A stretch of 35,403 nt of DNA from DASZUC01 sp035547775 (GCA_035547775.1 DASZUC010000012.1:1-35403); one strand, 5' to 3'; numbered from the stretch's first letter, positions 5,943 through 13,555 are shown. The notes: generated from the letters alone by a model not told the origin. Numbers and translations: made by a program.

Positions 5943-6836
5943 CTAGCTCAACCGCCAATTCTGAGTATTCAGATGTGTTGTAACGAAGTCTACTACTGAT
6001 GCTTGATCAACAGGGGTATCAAACCAAATAATCTGGGGATTTCTTTTGAACCAGGTGCGCTGTCGCTTGGCTAAATCACGAGTCGCTTTGATGATACGTT
6101 CACGAGTTGTTTCCAAGCTAGCTGCACCCAAAAAGTAGTCCTGCCACTGCGCGTAACCGACGCCCTTGAGCGCCTCACAATCCCAACCATAGTGCTCGGC
6201 CAAATCTTTCACCTCTTGCTCTAAGCCAGCCGCCAGCATGGCATCCACGCGCTGTTCAATACGAGCACTCAGTATTGTTCGATCAGTTTTAAGGCCAATC
6301 ATTACTGTGTTCGCCCGCAGTTCTTTACGCTGTGGCCGTGCTCCATTAGTCTCCAGCAAGCGAATTAAGCGGCGCTTATTACGAATGTCGATACCACCAA
6401 GCTCAAGGCCACGAGCCTCAATTTCAGCTAGTAGCTCGGCCACACTCAATCTGTTAAATTCTTCGCGCTCCCGGCGATCGCCAGCCGGCAAAAAGCCAAA
6501 GTCGTAGACCACGCCATCAATATACAATCCGGTACCGCCAACTAACAGGGGTAACCGACCTCGGTCAGCAATCTCATCGATGGCCTCTAAAGCTCGACGT
6601 TTAAAGACAGCAGCAGTAAAATCTTCATCCGGATCAGCAATATTTAATAAGTGATGCGGCACGATTGCCTGCTCTTCAGCCGTTGGTTTAGCTGTGCCAA
6701 TGTTCACTTCACGGCGCACTGTCCAGCTATCAGCACAAACAATTTCGCCATTCAGTTGTTGTGCCAGCTGCAACGCCAGAGCTGACTTCCCAGAGGCAGT
6801 CTCACCAACTATTACTAAAAGTGGCGGATTTTCCAT
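5943..6836 (-). CDS. miaA: tRNA dimethylallyltransferase MiaA
   Basis: 297 residues. Transfers a dimethylallyl group to A37 of tRNAs reading UNN codons. P-loop GETASGKS (11-18), the substrate motif ADSWTVRREVNIGTAKPT (family form DSxQVYRxxDIGTAKPT; the Tyr is replaced), and GGTGLYIDGVVYDF are all present. C-terminal ATRDLAKRQRTWFKRNPQIIWFD is typical. The start at 6836 (MENPPLLVIVGETASGKS) fits the family; the longer frame adds 19 non-homologous residues through the promoter. TATAAT ends 6 bases before this ATG and there is no Shine-Dalgarno, so the mRNA is probably leaderless. Confidence 0.95.
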   Translation of the reverse strand: MENPPLLVIVGETASGKSALALQLAQQLNGEIVCADSWTVRREVNIGTAKPTAEEQAIVPHHLLNIADPDEDFTAAVFKRRALEAIDEIADRGRLPLLVGGTGLYIDGVVYDFGFLPAGDRREREEFNRLSVAELLAEIEARGLELGGIDIRNKRRLIRLLETNGARPQRKELRANTVMIGLKTDRTILSARIEQRVDAMLAAGLEQEVKDLAEHYGWDCEALKGVGYAQWQDYFLGAASLETTRERIIKATRDLAKRQRTWFKRNPQIIWFDTPVDQASVVDFVTTHLNTQNWRLS

Positions 6837-6842
6837 ACTGTC

Positions 6843-6848
6843 ATTATA
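6843..6848 (-). promoter_or_regulatory. -10 box of miaA
   Basis: Perfect TATAAT on the minus strand, 6 bases before the miaA ATG. Confidence 0.65.
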
Positions 6849-6871
6849 CCCATTTGAGTACTCCGAAGCGC

Positions 6872-7189
6872 TTATGATTGTGGCGGCCACCACAACAGCC
6901 GTTCCACATCCACACGAAAATCATCGGACACTTCCATGCCTTCAGCTTCCAAAACGTGGCGATGACCTGACCGTCCACCAGGATAACCCGATGCTAGACC
7001 ACCGGTTTTATTAACCACTCGCTGCCATGGCAGATCCGGATCACCAAAATGTGCGATACCGCCGACGATGCGAGCTGCCCGGGCATTGCCACAAAGTCCG
7101 GCCAACTGGCCGTAGGTCATCACCCGCCCCTGAGGAATCTGCGCCACCAACGCTTCTACGCGTACCCGGAATTGACCATCAGGCTGCAT
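6872..7189 (-). CDS. Alkyltransferase-like protein (ATL, MGMT fold)
   Basis: 105 residues covering the DNA-binding half of O6-alkylguanine-DNA alkyltransferase: GRVMTYGQLAGLCGNARAARIVGG contains the helix-turn-helix, the base-flipping Tyr (Y26) and the arginine finger (R40). The active-site PCHRV motif is PWQRVVN: Trp55 replaces the alkyl-accepting Cys, the hallmark of ATL proteins. ATLs bind O6-alkylguanine without repairing it and hand lesions to nucleotide excision repair. The start at 7189 gives the normal ATL length; longer frames read back through the nucleotidase. Overlaps the end of that gene by 11 bases, so both are in one operon. Confidence 0.92.
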   Translation of the reverse strand: MQPDGQFRVRVEALVAQIPQGRVMTYGQLAGLCGNARAARIVGGIAHFGDPDLPWQRVVNKTGGLASGYPGGRSGHRHVLEAEGMEVSDDFRVDVERLLWWPPQS

Positions 7190-7691
7190 CAAAGTACTCC
7201 AGCACGGCCGGCAAGCCATCGGCAGCGCACTCTGATACATGACCAAGCGAATCATCAATCAGCGCAATTGCTCCTAAGTCCCGACACACGCTCACCTTGG
7301 TCTGGGGTTTTTCCATAATCGGCGCGTAGCCAATAAAGGTCAGTGAAGCAAAATGATCAGCAAAGTGACGATCCAGCCACGCTTTCGTGTGATCAGTAAA
7401 TTCTGGGTGACGAGCCGTCACAATACTCAAATCGTACTTTTCAGACAATCGCGCCAGTCCCGTCTGCGCCTCTGGGAGCGGCATAATATGACCGTGGTCG
7501 GCTCGCACAAAATCATACACTCGATCAATTGTTTCGGGCACCGGCAAATCCAATACTTGGTGAAACTCATAACTGAAGAAGTCATCAACAATCAGGTTTG
7601 TACCGTAGCGCTCATTCTGCAAAGCAGCAAATCCTGGCACAAATGGGAAGAGCACCTCATCAATATCAATTGCTACAACCTCCCGACTCAT
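7179..7691 (-). CDS. HAD-superfamily 5'(3')-deoxyribonucleotidase-like phosphatase
   Basis: 170 residues. HAD motif I is IDIDEVL (D9, D11), motif II SIVTARH, motif III LIDDS, which is the pattern of the NT5C family acting on (deoxy)nucleoside monophosphates. The start MSREVVAIDID at 7691 is chosen because TATAAT (7699-7704) ends 7 bases upstream and no Shine-Dalgarno exists; the alternative upstream start lies in the promoter. The downstream ATL gene overlaps its end by 11 bases. A nucleotide-pool phosphatase with an alkylation sensor suggests a nucleotide or DNA quality module, but that link is inference. Confidence 0.85.
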   Translation of the reverse strand: MSREVVAIDIDEVLFPFVPGFAALQNERYGTNLIVDDFFSYEFHQVLDLPVPETIDRVYDFVRADHGHIMPLPEAQTGLARLSEKYDLSIVTARHPEFTDHTKAWLDRHFADHFASLTFIGYAPIMEKPQTKVSVCRDLGAIALIDDSLGHVSECAADGLPAVLEYFDAA

Positions 7692-7698
7692 AGGCAAA

Positions 7699-7704
7699 AT
7701 TATA
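7699..7704 (-). promoter_or_regulatory. -10 box of nucleotidase/ATL operon
   Basis: Perfect TATAAT on the minus strand, 7 bases before the ATG at 7691. A -35 would fall inside the repeat at 7714-7803. Confidence 0.6.
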
Positions 7705-7713
7705 CACACCCTC

Positions 7714-7803
7714 TTGTCATACTGAATAAAATGAAGGATCCATACCCTGAGAGCTCGCGCTTAGATTCTTCCCTTCGCCTGGCAGGCTCGCTCAGAATGA
7801 CAA
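7714..7803. repeat. Interspersed palindromic repeat, copy 2
   Basis: Ends TTGTCATACTGA and TCAGAATGACAA form an inverted repeat with one mismatch. Shares ATGAAGGATCCATACCC with copy 1. It fills the gap between the thrS stop and the nucleotidase promoter and may act as a terminator-like hairpin. Confidence 0.75.
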
Positions 7804-7804
7804 A

Positions 7805-9649
7805 CTACAGAGACGTCTTTGTAGCCCGACTTTTGGCCTCATCGGCCACGGTTTGCAAGAATTCGCCCACACTCAGCGTTCGCTCCCCTTCTTGCTCGAC
7901 CAGATCCTTACGCACGCGCGGACTCACCTGCTCGGTCTCAATCTCTTTGCCACCAATTACGATGGCATAGGGCACTTTGGCGATTTCCGCCGCGCGGATT
8001 TTCTTACCAACTGATTCATTCATGGTATCGACCGTTAATCGCAAACCTAGTTTGTAAGCCTCCGCGCGCACCTTTTCAGCGAATGCCAGGGTTGCTTCTT
8101 CTTGATTAACCGTCAGTAAGCGAATCTGTTCTGGCGCCACCCACACCGGGAACTTCCCTGCTGTGTGCTCGATGTAAACTGACAAAAAGCGTTCGATTGA
8201 ACCCAGCAGGGCACAGTGAATCATTACCGGTTGCTGCTCGCTGCCATCCTCAGCTACATATCGCAGGCCAAAACGCTCAGGCTGCACAAAGTCTAGCTGC
8301 ACGGTGGCCACCTGGTGCTCGCGACCAATAGCGTCAGTCGCCATAAAGTCGATTTTGGGCCCATAAAAGGCCGCTTCACCGTCTTGCTCGAAGTAATTCA
8401 GGCTATTCTTGATCACTGCGTTCTTCAGCTGCTCCTGAGCACTCTGCCACAGGCCTTGATCGCCTAAATAGGCGTCGCTGTCGTCGCGATAGCTCAAACG
8501 CACCCGTAAATCCATACCCACAGTCTTATACAGCTCATCAGCAGCACTCAGCAGCTTATCAATCTCAGCTTCAATCTGGTCTTGCCGACAGAACACGTGG
8601 CTGTCATCTTGAGTCAGCGCTCGCACGCGACTTAAACCACCCAATTCTCCAGTCTTTTCGTCACGATAATCAGTGGTCGTTTCGAGATAGCGCAGTGGCA
8701 AATCCCGATAACTGCGCGGCTGAGCCGCATAAATCCGCGTGTGATGCGGGCAGTTCATCGGCTTCATCACGAATTCGTCGCTCGTTTCTTGGCTTTTCAC
8801 CAAAAACAACTCATCGCCAAACTTTGCCCAGTGACCGCTGGCCTCATACAGATCTTTCTTGGTAATATGCGGTGTCCAGACCTTCTGGAACCCGGCGGCC
8901 TGACGCAAGCTATTAGAGAAGTTAGCCAGTTCATCGCGTAACACCGTACCCCTGGGGGTGAACAGCGGCAAACCTGAACCCACCAAATCAGACACCACAA
9001 AGAGATCAAGTTCCTGGCCGAGTTTGCGGTGATCCCGCGCTTTGGCCTCTTCCAGCATGGCTAAATACTTATCGAGCTCTTCCTGGCTAGCAAATGCTAC
9101 GCCGTAGACTCGTTGCATCTGTTGATTCTTCTCATTGCCGCGCCAGTAGGCCCCAGAGACGCGCAGCAGCTTAAAGGCGCCAACTTTACCGGTGGATTCT
9201 ACATGTGGCCCCCGACAAAGGTCTTCAAACTCACCATTACGGTAAAACGAGACATTCTCAACAGCGGCGTCACCGGCTGCGATGGTGCCGAGCTCATCGG
9301 CGTTCAAATCCTTGGCCACGGTGGTACCAGAACGCTTCAGATCGTTCAAGAGTTCCACTTTAAAGGGTTGGCCATTTTGCTGTGCCCATTCAATCGCCTG
9401 GTCAACGGGCAGCTCAAACCGTTCAAACGGCTGATTATCTGTTATGATGTGGCGCATTTCACCCTCAATCGCCGCCAAATCTTCTTCACCCAGCTGACCT
9501 TCTGGCAATAGTACATCGTAATAAAAGCCGTTTTCGACCACTGGTCCAACGCCAAACTTGGTACCTTCGTGGAGTCGTCGAATAGCGGTGGCCATAATAT
9601 GCGCCAATGAGTGCCGCATTGGATATAACTGATCGCTTGAGTCAGACAT
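7805..9649 (-). CDS. thrS: Threonyl-tRNA synthetase without TGS domain
   Basis: 614 residues. The editing domain begins almost at once (RHSLAHIMA with HxxxH, and CRGPHVESTG), followed by the class II catalytic core: motif 2 YRDEKTGELGGLSRVRALTQDDSHVF split around the Arg, zinc ligands in MKPMNCPHH and IHCALLGSIERF, then the C-terminal anticodon-binding domain from about 510. The usual N-terminal TGS domain of about 60 residues is absent, and the start is MSDSSDQLYPMRHSLAH. The start at 9649 is supported by GAAGGGA 6 bases upstream. Upstream lie an interspersed repeat and a T-box leader, so expression should rise when uncharged tRNA-Thr accumulates. Confidence 0.95.
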   Translation of the reverse strand: MSDSSDQLYPMRHSLAHIMATAIRRLHEGTKFGVGPVVENGFYYDVLLPEGQLGEEDLAAIEGEMRHIITDNQPFERFELPVDQAIEWAQQNGQPFKVELLNDLKRSGTTVAKDLNADELGTIAAGDAAVENVSFYRNGEFEDLCRGPHVESTGKVGAFKLLRVSGAYWRGNEKNQQMQRVYGVAFASQEELDKYLAMLEEAKARDHRKLGQELDLFVVSDLVGSGLPLFTPRGTVLRDELANFSNSLRQAAGFQKVWTPHITKKDLYEASGHWAKFGDELFLVKSQETSDEFVMKPMNCPHHTRIYAAQPRSYRDLPLRYLETTTDYRDEKTGELGGLSRVRALTQDDSHVFCRQDQIEAEIDKLLSAADELYKTVGMDLRVRLSYRDDSDAYLGDQGLWQSAQEQLKNAVIKNSLNYFEQDGEAAFYGPKIDFMATDAIGREHQVATVQLDFVQPERFGLRYVAEDGSEQQPVMIHCALLGSIERFLSVYIEHTAGKFPVWVAPEQIRLLTVNQEEATLAFAEKVRAEAYKLGLRLTVDTMNESVGKKIRAAEIAKVPYAIVIGGKEIETEQVSPRVRKDLVEQEGERTLSVGEFLQTVADEAKSRATKTSL

Positions 9650-9664
9650 AATTATCCCTTCGTT

Positions 9665-9742
9665 CGTCATGCCGAATTCATTTCGGCACCCCCGTAGAAT
9701 AATGAACGGGCTCCTGAAATCGTTTCACTCTTCAGGATGACG
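9665..9742. repeat. Interspersed palindromic repeat, copy 3
   Basis: CGTCATGCCGAA at one end and TTCAGGATGACG at the other, with an inner GCCGAATTCATTTCGGC hairpin. Lies in the 5' UTR of thrS between the T-box terminator and the RBS. More divergent than copies 1 and 2. Confidence 0.6.
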
Positions 9743-9746
9743 CTTT

Positions 9747-9906
9747 TAAATAAAACGACGCTGTCAAACTTCATCGTTTGCTACAGCGTCTCGGTCCCGT
9801 GCGCGGGAGGTTCCACCTCGACATTTACTCTTGCTACCCCTGTTAACGTGCGGGGTTGCCACTCTCACGAAGCTCAGTGGTTGGTGAGTCCACATCACTG
9901 CTTACT
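9747..9906 (-). promoter_or_regulatory. T-box leader of thrS (transcription attenuation)
   Basis: On the minus strand the antiterminator bulge UGGAACC (9815-9809), which is the T-box UGGNACC, is flanked by helix GUCGAGG/CCGAGAC (with a tandem G-A pair) and helix UCCCG-CGCA-CGGGA. The following terminator is GACGCUGU (9790-9783) with ACAGCGUC (9764-9757) and a U-rich tail. The terminator uses the GAC that closes the antiterminator, so the two forms exclude each other. UGGA would pair with a tRNA ending UCCA, and tRNA-Thr at 16699-16775 indeed has discriminator U. A short 5' part with several hairpins serves as Stem I; I could not assign the specifier codon. Promoter: TTTGGC, 16 bases, TATACT (9911-9916). 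Confidence 0.8.
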
Positions 9907-9910
9907 CATT

Positions 9911-9938
9911 AGTATAACTGACTTTTCTTTTTGCCAAA
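9911..9938 (-). promoter_or_regulatory. thrS promoter
   Basis: -10 TATACT (9911-9916) and a -35-like TTTGGC (9933-9938) with a 16-base spacer, on the minus strand. Confidence 0.6.
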
Positions 9939-9940
9939 CA

Positions 9941-9977
9941 AAAAAGTCGAATGATCTCGCACGTCATTCGACTTTTT
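9941..9977. terminator. Strong bidirectional terminator upstream of thrS
   Basis: A 14-bp stem AAAAAGTCGAATGA / TCATTCGACTTTTT with a 9-base loop. No annotated gene reads into it from the right on the minus strand, which hints at a short RNA between about 10,035 and 9,978. That stretch contains GTTTTG/CAAAAC and CCUG/CAGG pairings but no ORF. Confidence 0.85.
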
Positions 9978-10050
9978 CATTCCGTTTTGTCGGGGGTAAA
10001 ACCGCTCGGCAAAACTTCACCTGTAACGACTAGCTTATCAGGCCTAGCCA

Positions 10051-10154
10051 TATAATACTAGCCTATTTATGCTGTAATTCCTACATTTCCTCCTGTGGAA
10101 AAGCTTTTTCATTTAACGTCATACTTGGTGTTCTCCCTCGTCGAACACCTTTTT
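10051..10154 (+). ncRNA. Candidate small RNA with C-rich CCUCCU motif
   Basis: No ORF, but a perfect TATAAT (10051-10056) is followed about 75 bases later by an intrinsic terminator, GGTGTTC (10127-10133) with GAACACC (10143-10149) and TTTTT. The transcript would run about 10,063-10,154 and carry CCUCCU (10089-10094), which can pair with Shine-Dalgarno sites. No clear -35 box. Evidence is promoter plus terminator only. Confidence 0.35.
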
Positions 10155-10165
10155 ACACCTTAGGT

Positions 10166-10208
10166 TTGCCTTTTGAGTAGGTAATTTGCTATGATTACCC
10201 CTGTCTTT
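10166..10208 (+). promoter_or_regulatory. tRNA-Val promoter with conserved downstream block
   Basis: -35 TTGCCT (10166-10171), 18 bases, -10 TATGAT (10190-10195). The block from TTGC before the -10 through CTGTCTTT (10186-10208, 23 bases) is identical to that at 17593-17615 upstream of tRNA-Asp. Confidence 0.75.
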
Positions 10209-10227
10209 ATCGTCTTATGACGAATAA

Positions 10228-10304
10228 GGGCGATTAGCTCATTTGGCTAGAGCGCCACATTGACGTTGTGGAGGTGATAGGTTCGAATCCTATATCGCCC
10301 ACCA
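10228..10304 (+). tRNA. tRNA-Val(GAC)
   Basis: A 77-nt cloverleaf: acceptor GGGCGAT/ATCGCCC, D-arm GCTC/GAGC, anticodon arm CCACA-TTGACGT-TGTGG with anticodon GAC at 10262-10264, T-arm ATAGG/CCTAT, encoded CCA. Confidence 0.96.
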
Positions 10305-10311
10305 AGACTTT

Positions 10312-10337
10312 AAACTTCTCTGCATGAGAAGTTTTTT
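10312..10337 (+). terminator. tRNA-Val terminator
   Basis: AAACTTCTC (10312-10320), loop TGCAT, GAGAAGTTT (10326-10334), then T-rich sequence. Confidence 0.85.
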
Positions 10338-10340
10338 GTT

Positions 10341-10349
10341 TGTTATGAT
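10341..10349 (+). promoter_or_regulatory. Extended -10 promoter of the 10356 gene
   Basis: TGtTATGAT, an extended -10 element ending 6 bases before the ATG. No Shine-Dalgarno is possible, so the mRNA is leaderless. Confidence 0.65.
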
Positions 10350-10355
10350 TAGCCT

Positions 10356-10865
10356 ATGGAAGAGCCCCTAGCAACCTCAAAGAACGGTATTAAAGTGACC
10401 TATGACCCTGTTCATTCTCATGCTGCAACTCACTTTGAGGACAACCCAGCTCTAAAAGAGCTGGTGAGAGAGCTTATTAAGCAACTGGAGCTAACAGGCG
10501 AAGAGGTTGCTCGACACTACGATATGGGACGCGTCATTGGGCCCTGTGACGTTGTAGAGGTTAAGCCTGAAGGCAAGATCATATACGGAGTGCGTAATCA
10601 GCGAGAAGAAGATGGGCTCGTCCCCTTTGTACAGGGCCAGGAGGGTGATCCTTGCTCTGACCTTGCTATTCATGTAATTCCTCAAACAGACGGTACTTAC
10701 ATCCTTTCGAGCGCCTGGATCGGTACGTTTGATGACGATGACGAACCCTTCCCTCTTGCCAAGAATGCCAACGAGAGAAGTAAAGATTTCTGGAATAAGC
10801 ACGCTTTTGTCTATGGCAGCCAGGGCATTATTCCTGGCAGCGAAACAGATGTCTGTCCTTGGTAG
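10356..10865 (+). CDS. Conserved-looking hypothetical protein
   Basis: 169 residues, acidic and soluble, with no signal peptide or membrane segment. The N-terminal part (about 20-75) is helical, LKELVRELIKQLELTGEEVARHYDMG. The middle (85-140) is strand-rich, with DPCSDLAIHVIPQTDGTYILSSAWIGTFDDDDEPFP. The end reads ERSKDFWNKHAFVYGSQ then PGSETDVCPW. The closing Trp/Cys-rich pattern looks conserved, but I cannot name a family. Codon use is closer to typical bacterial than to its GC-rich neighbours at 17-19 kb. It converges on the Fn3 protein gene with 7 bases between stops and no terminator visible. Leaderless start. Confidence 0.7.
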   Translation: MEEPLATSKNGIKVTYDPVHSHAATHFEDNPALKELVRELIKQLELTGEEVARHYDMGRVIGPCDVVEVKPEGKIIYGVRNQREEDGLVPFVQGQEGDPCSDLAIHVIPQTDGTYILSSAWIGTFDDDDEPFPLAKNANERSKDFWNKHAFVYGSQGIIPGSETDVCPW

Positions 10866-10872
10866 CTAGCTT

Positions 10873-13431
10873 CTAGATATAGGTCTTGTCGATGTAGCAC
10901 CAGCCGACGTTGGTAGCGTTGGGGTCGCCAAAGGCCATGATCAGGGGGTGGCCGGTTTGTTCGAAGTGTTGGCGGGCGTGATGGCCTGTAGAGTCATCGG
11001 AACAACCTACGTGACCACAAGTCAGACAGATACGTAATGCCGTCCACTGTTGGCCCGTGGCTAGACACTCCTGGCAACCATTACTTTGTGGCTGGAGGGC
11101 TGGATTCACTTCATTGAGGTGGGCACAATTCGGATGACTGACCGGTGCAGCTGCAGCCATCGGCTGACCACTCATGTCGGCCGCTACTGGTGCTGCGGCC
11201 ATCATTGCCCCGCTACTGGTCACCATCGGGTTCGCTTGGAGCATCTTGCGACGAATGAACACAATACCCACGACCACTGCGCCGAGCAGTAACAACCAGG
11301 AGATCACCTTAAAGATCACACCGCCCGAGCTCTTATGCTTCACGCCGAAGACGGCAAAGGCGTTGGTGTTGTTGATATCGAAGGTTAAGTGGTTTGTCTT
11401 GGGGTCAAGCGTACTCTTGATGATGGTGTAGTTGCCATCACTAATGCTGCGGGCTGTGATGTTGGTGTAGCCCTTGGCTACTGATGCCAGGTTCAGGGTG
11501 ACGTGCAGCGGCTCGGTAAACTGGTTGATGATGGAGTTGTCTTCGCCCACGCAGAGGAGGTTGTAGGGGCCCGTGAGCAGTACCTGCTGGTTGGGCAAGC
11601 TCAGTGACGAACTCTTATCAACCGTGACCGTACAGTCCACCTTTTGCGTAAAGACATCGCTAGGAATCTGAATCGTTGCGAGCTTGTCGTCGCTGGTAAT
11701 GGTGCTAGCTGAGCCCGTAAAGACACCGGTCGTCACCATAGCCGTACTGTAGCCCGAGGAGTGGTTGTCATTATCCAGCGCTTTGACGCGGTAGTAGTAG
11801 GTAGTGCTATAGCTGGCACTATCATCTTCGTAGCTCGTGGTTGCTGTGTTGATCAGTAAGTCCCACTTCTTATTGTCGGTGGAGCGGTCGATTTCATACT
11901 GTTGGATACCGGCACTGGCAGTGCTGGCGTGCCAGCCCAAGAGGATGATCTTATCGGCAGCTACCGTAGCCGTGAAATCAGCTGGTTTATTCGGTAACTT
12001 AGGCTTGCTGGTGGGTTTGCTCGGTGAGCTTGAACCACCGCCAGAAGAGCCACCGCCGCCCTTCGAGCCAGTGAAGCAGCTCGGCATTTTAACGGTTTTC
12101 TTCGCAGAAGTGTCACTGCCCTTGCTATTAGTGGCCCGAACGTAGAACGTGTAGGAGTTGCTACAGCTGGCGGCAAACTGATAACTCGTGGCCTTGCCAC
12201 TGAGCGTGTGACTGACGTAGGAGCCAGCATTGATCTTAATGTACGCCTTGAGCGTTGTGACACTACTGGGCGAGAGTGACCATTTAGCCGTGGCTGAAGT
12301 CTTACCATTGGCCGTCAGTGATTTCAGGCTGACTTTTGGCGCTTTAACGGTTGGTGGCGGATTAACTGGTGGAGGGGTGGTGCCGCCACAACTACTTGAA
12401 CCGGCCGAGCGGGTATTGGAGCTCGTCGAGCCCCCACCACTGATGGTGGCGACCAGCTGAGCCGTATAGGTTTTGCCACATTTTACGGTGAGTGTATCAG
12501 AGAATTTTCCGCCGCCGGCTGAATCCGTAATATCGCCCGAGCCATCACTTGGATGCAAGCGAATACCAATCTGACTGATGTTACCACTGGTCGACCACGC
12601 CAAGTTGGCCGTGGTGCCATTAATCGTAAAGCCAGTGAGCGTCACGCTGCCAGTTGGTGTAGGCGTGGGCGGCGGTGCCGTACAAGCTGACTGTGTGATA
12701 CTGATTGTATTCGAAGCATAGGTACCGCCACTTGTGACCATGCGCACCGAATAGCTGTGACTTGTTCCGCAGCTTAAGCCACCGATCGTCGCACTCTGAC
12801 CCATGCTGTTCGTGTAAGCACTTCCATCTACGTACACAGCATAGTAATTAATGCTGTTACCCGTGCCAGCGTTGCCAGCTGTCCAACTTAGTGAGGCAGA
12901 AGTCTGCCCATTAGCTGAACCACTCAGAGTCGGCGGTGACGCCGGTGTGCTGGGTGTACAACCCGTAGCTGGATACACCGTCACCTGAGCATACGCCCTA
13001 CCGCCCGTCTGGTTACCGTTTTTATCTACATTGTAAGCGCTGATTGCTAACGTATAGGTCTGCGAGGCAGAAAAGCCCGGTATAGAAGTCAGGTGGAAGA
13101 CGTAGCCATGGTAATGGCCCGAACTATTCCAGCTTTCGTATTGATTGGCAACAAAATTAAGATTATAGGTGCCATTCACAACCGACAGCGTACCTGACAC
13201 ATTGTATTGGCCAGGCGTCGTGGCTTCTCCGGTCATCCAGGCTGATATATCAACTTCGGGTGACGTGCAGCTAGTCTTCACTGTTTGGGACATCTGTACA
13301 GAAGACGTGGCAGCATGGCTCACAACCAACGCAATCGTCCCAGCCAAACCAACGCCAGCCACGATCAACGAACGCACCAATGAAGCGCTCCAGCGACGAC
13401 TTTTATAGATGAGTTTTTGCTTTTTAGCCAT
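10873..13431 (-). CDS. Surface Fn3-like protein with C-terminal cytoplasmic UBP zinc finger
   Basis: 852 residues from MAKKQKLIYKSRRWSASL. A basic N-terminus and hydrophobic helix (20-41, ending SHAATSS) form a signal or anchor. Outside the membrane: a beta domain (about 55-155), then fibronectin type III-like repeats (about 165-250, 262-345, 365-448, 480-570) separated by Pro/Thr and Gly/Ser linkers, then another beta domain (580-698). A second membrane helix (703-727, SGGVIFKVISWLLLLGAVVV) and RRK place the end inside. Residues 769-852 are a UBP-type zinc finger: CAHL, CQECL, CLTCGHVGC, HARQH, HP, GWCY. The ATG at 13431 is chosen because the signal begins there; a 55-residue extension has no support. 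Likely adhesion plus signalling; the function is inferred. Confidence 0.88.
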   Translation of the reverse strand: MAKKQKLIYKSRRWSASLVRSLIVAGVGLAGTIALVVSHAATSSVQMSQTVKTSCTSPEVDISAWMTGEATTPGQYNVSGTLSVVNGTYNLNFVANQYESWNSSGHYHGYVFHLTSIPGFSASQTYTLAISAYNVDKNGNQTGGRAYAQVTVYPATGCTPSTPASPPTLSGSANGQTSASLSWTAGNAGTGNSINYYAVYVDGSAYTNSMGQSATIGGLSCGTSHSYSVRMVTSGGTYASNTISITQSACTAPPPTPTPTGSVTLTGFTINGTTANLAWSTSGNISQIGIRLHPSDGSGDITDSAGGGKFSDTLTVKCGKTYTAQLVATISGGGSTSSNTRSAGSSSCGGTTPPPVNPPPTVKAPKVSLKSLTANGKTSATAKWSLSPSSVTTLKAYIKINAGSYVSHTLSGKATSYQFAASCSNSYTFYVRATNSKGSDTSAKKTVKMPSCFTGSKGGGGSSGGGSSSPSKPTSKPKLPNKPADFTATVAADKIILLGWHASTASAGIQQYEIDRSTDNKKWDLLINTATTSYEDDSASYSTTYYYRVKALDNDNHSSGYSTAMVTTGVFTGSASTITSDDKLATIQIPSDVFTQKVDCTVTVDKSSSLSLPNQQVLLTGPYNLLCVGEDNSIINQFTEPLHVTLNLASVAKGYTNITARSISDGNYTIIKSTLDPKTNHLTFDINNTNAFAVFGVKHKSSGGVIFKVISWLLLLGAVVVGIVFIRRKMLQANPMVTSSGAMMAAAPVAADMSGQPMAAAAPVSHPNCAHLNEVNPALQPQSNGCQECLATGQQWTALRICLTCGHVGCSDDSTGHHARQHFEQTGHPLIMAFGDPNATNVGWCYIDKTYI

Positions 13432-13526
13432 AACGGTTATCTTTATCTGAGCTTTATTATGGACATTTTCTCTTAAATTGCAACAATGTACTAATAAGAA
13501 CAAGCATAAGCATTTACGACATAGAT

Positions 13527-13543
13527 TATTGACTAAGTCAATA
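13527..13543. promoter_or_regulatory. Perfect inverted repeat in divergent intergenic region
   Basis: TATTGACT-A-AGTCAATA, an 8-1-8 inverted repeat between the minus-strand Fn3 gene and the plus-strand small ORF. Its half-site TTGAC/GTCAA reappears in the inverted repeat at the nrdR start (13797-13814). Possible operator. Confidence 0.4.
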
Positions 13544-13555
13544 TAGACTGGTAAC

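Noticed and set aside
7353..7970. 205-codon plus-strand ORF
   Set aside because: It is antisense to the nucleotidase, a repeat and the end of thrS, all well supported on the minus strand.
9750..10060. tmRNA gene
   Set aside because: No tRNA-like 3' end with CCA, no GGTTCGA-type T-arm and no tag reading frame; the left part is explained by the thrS T-box.
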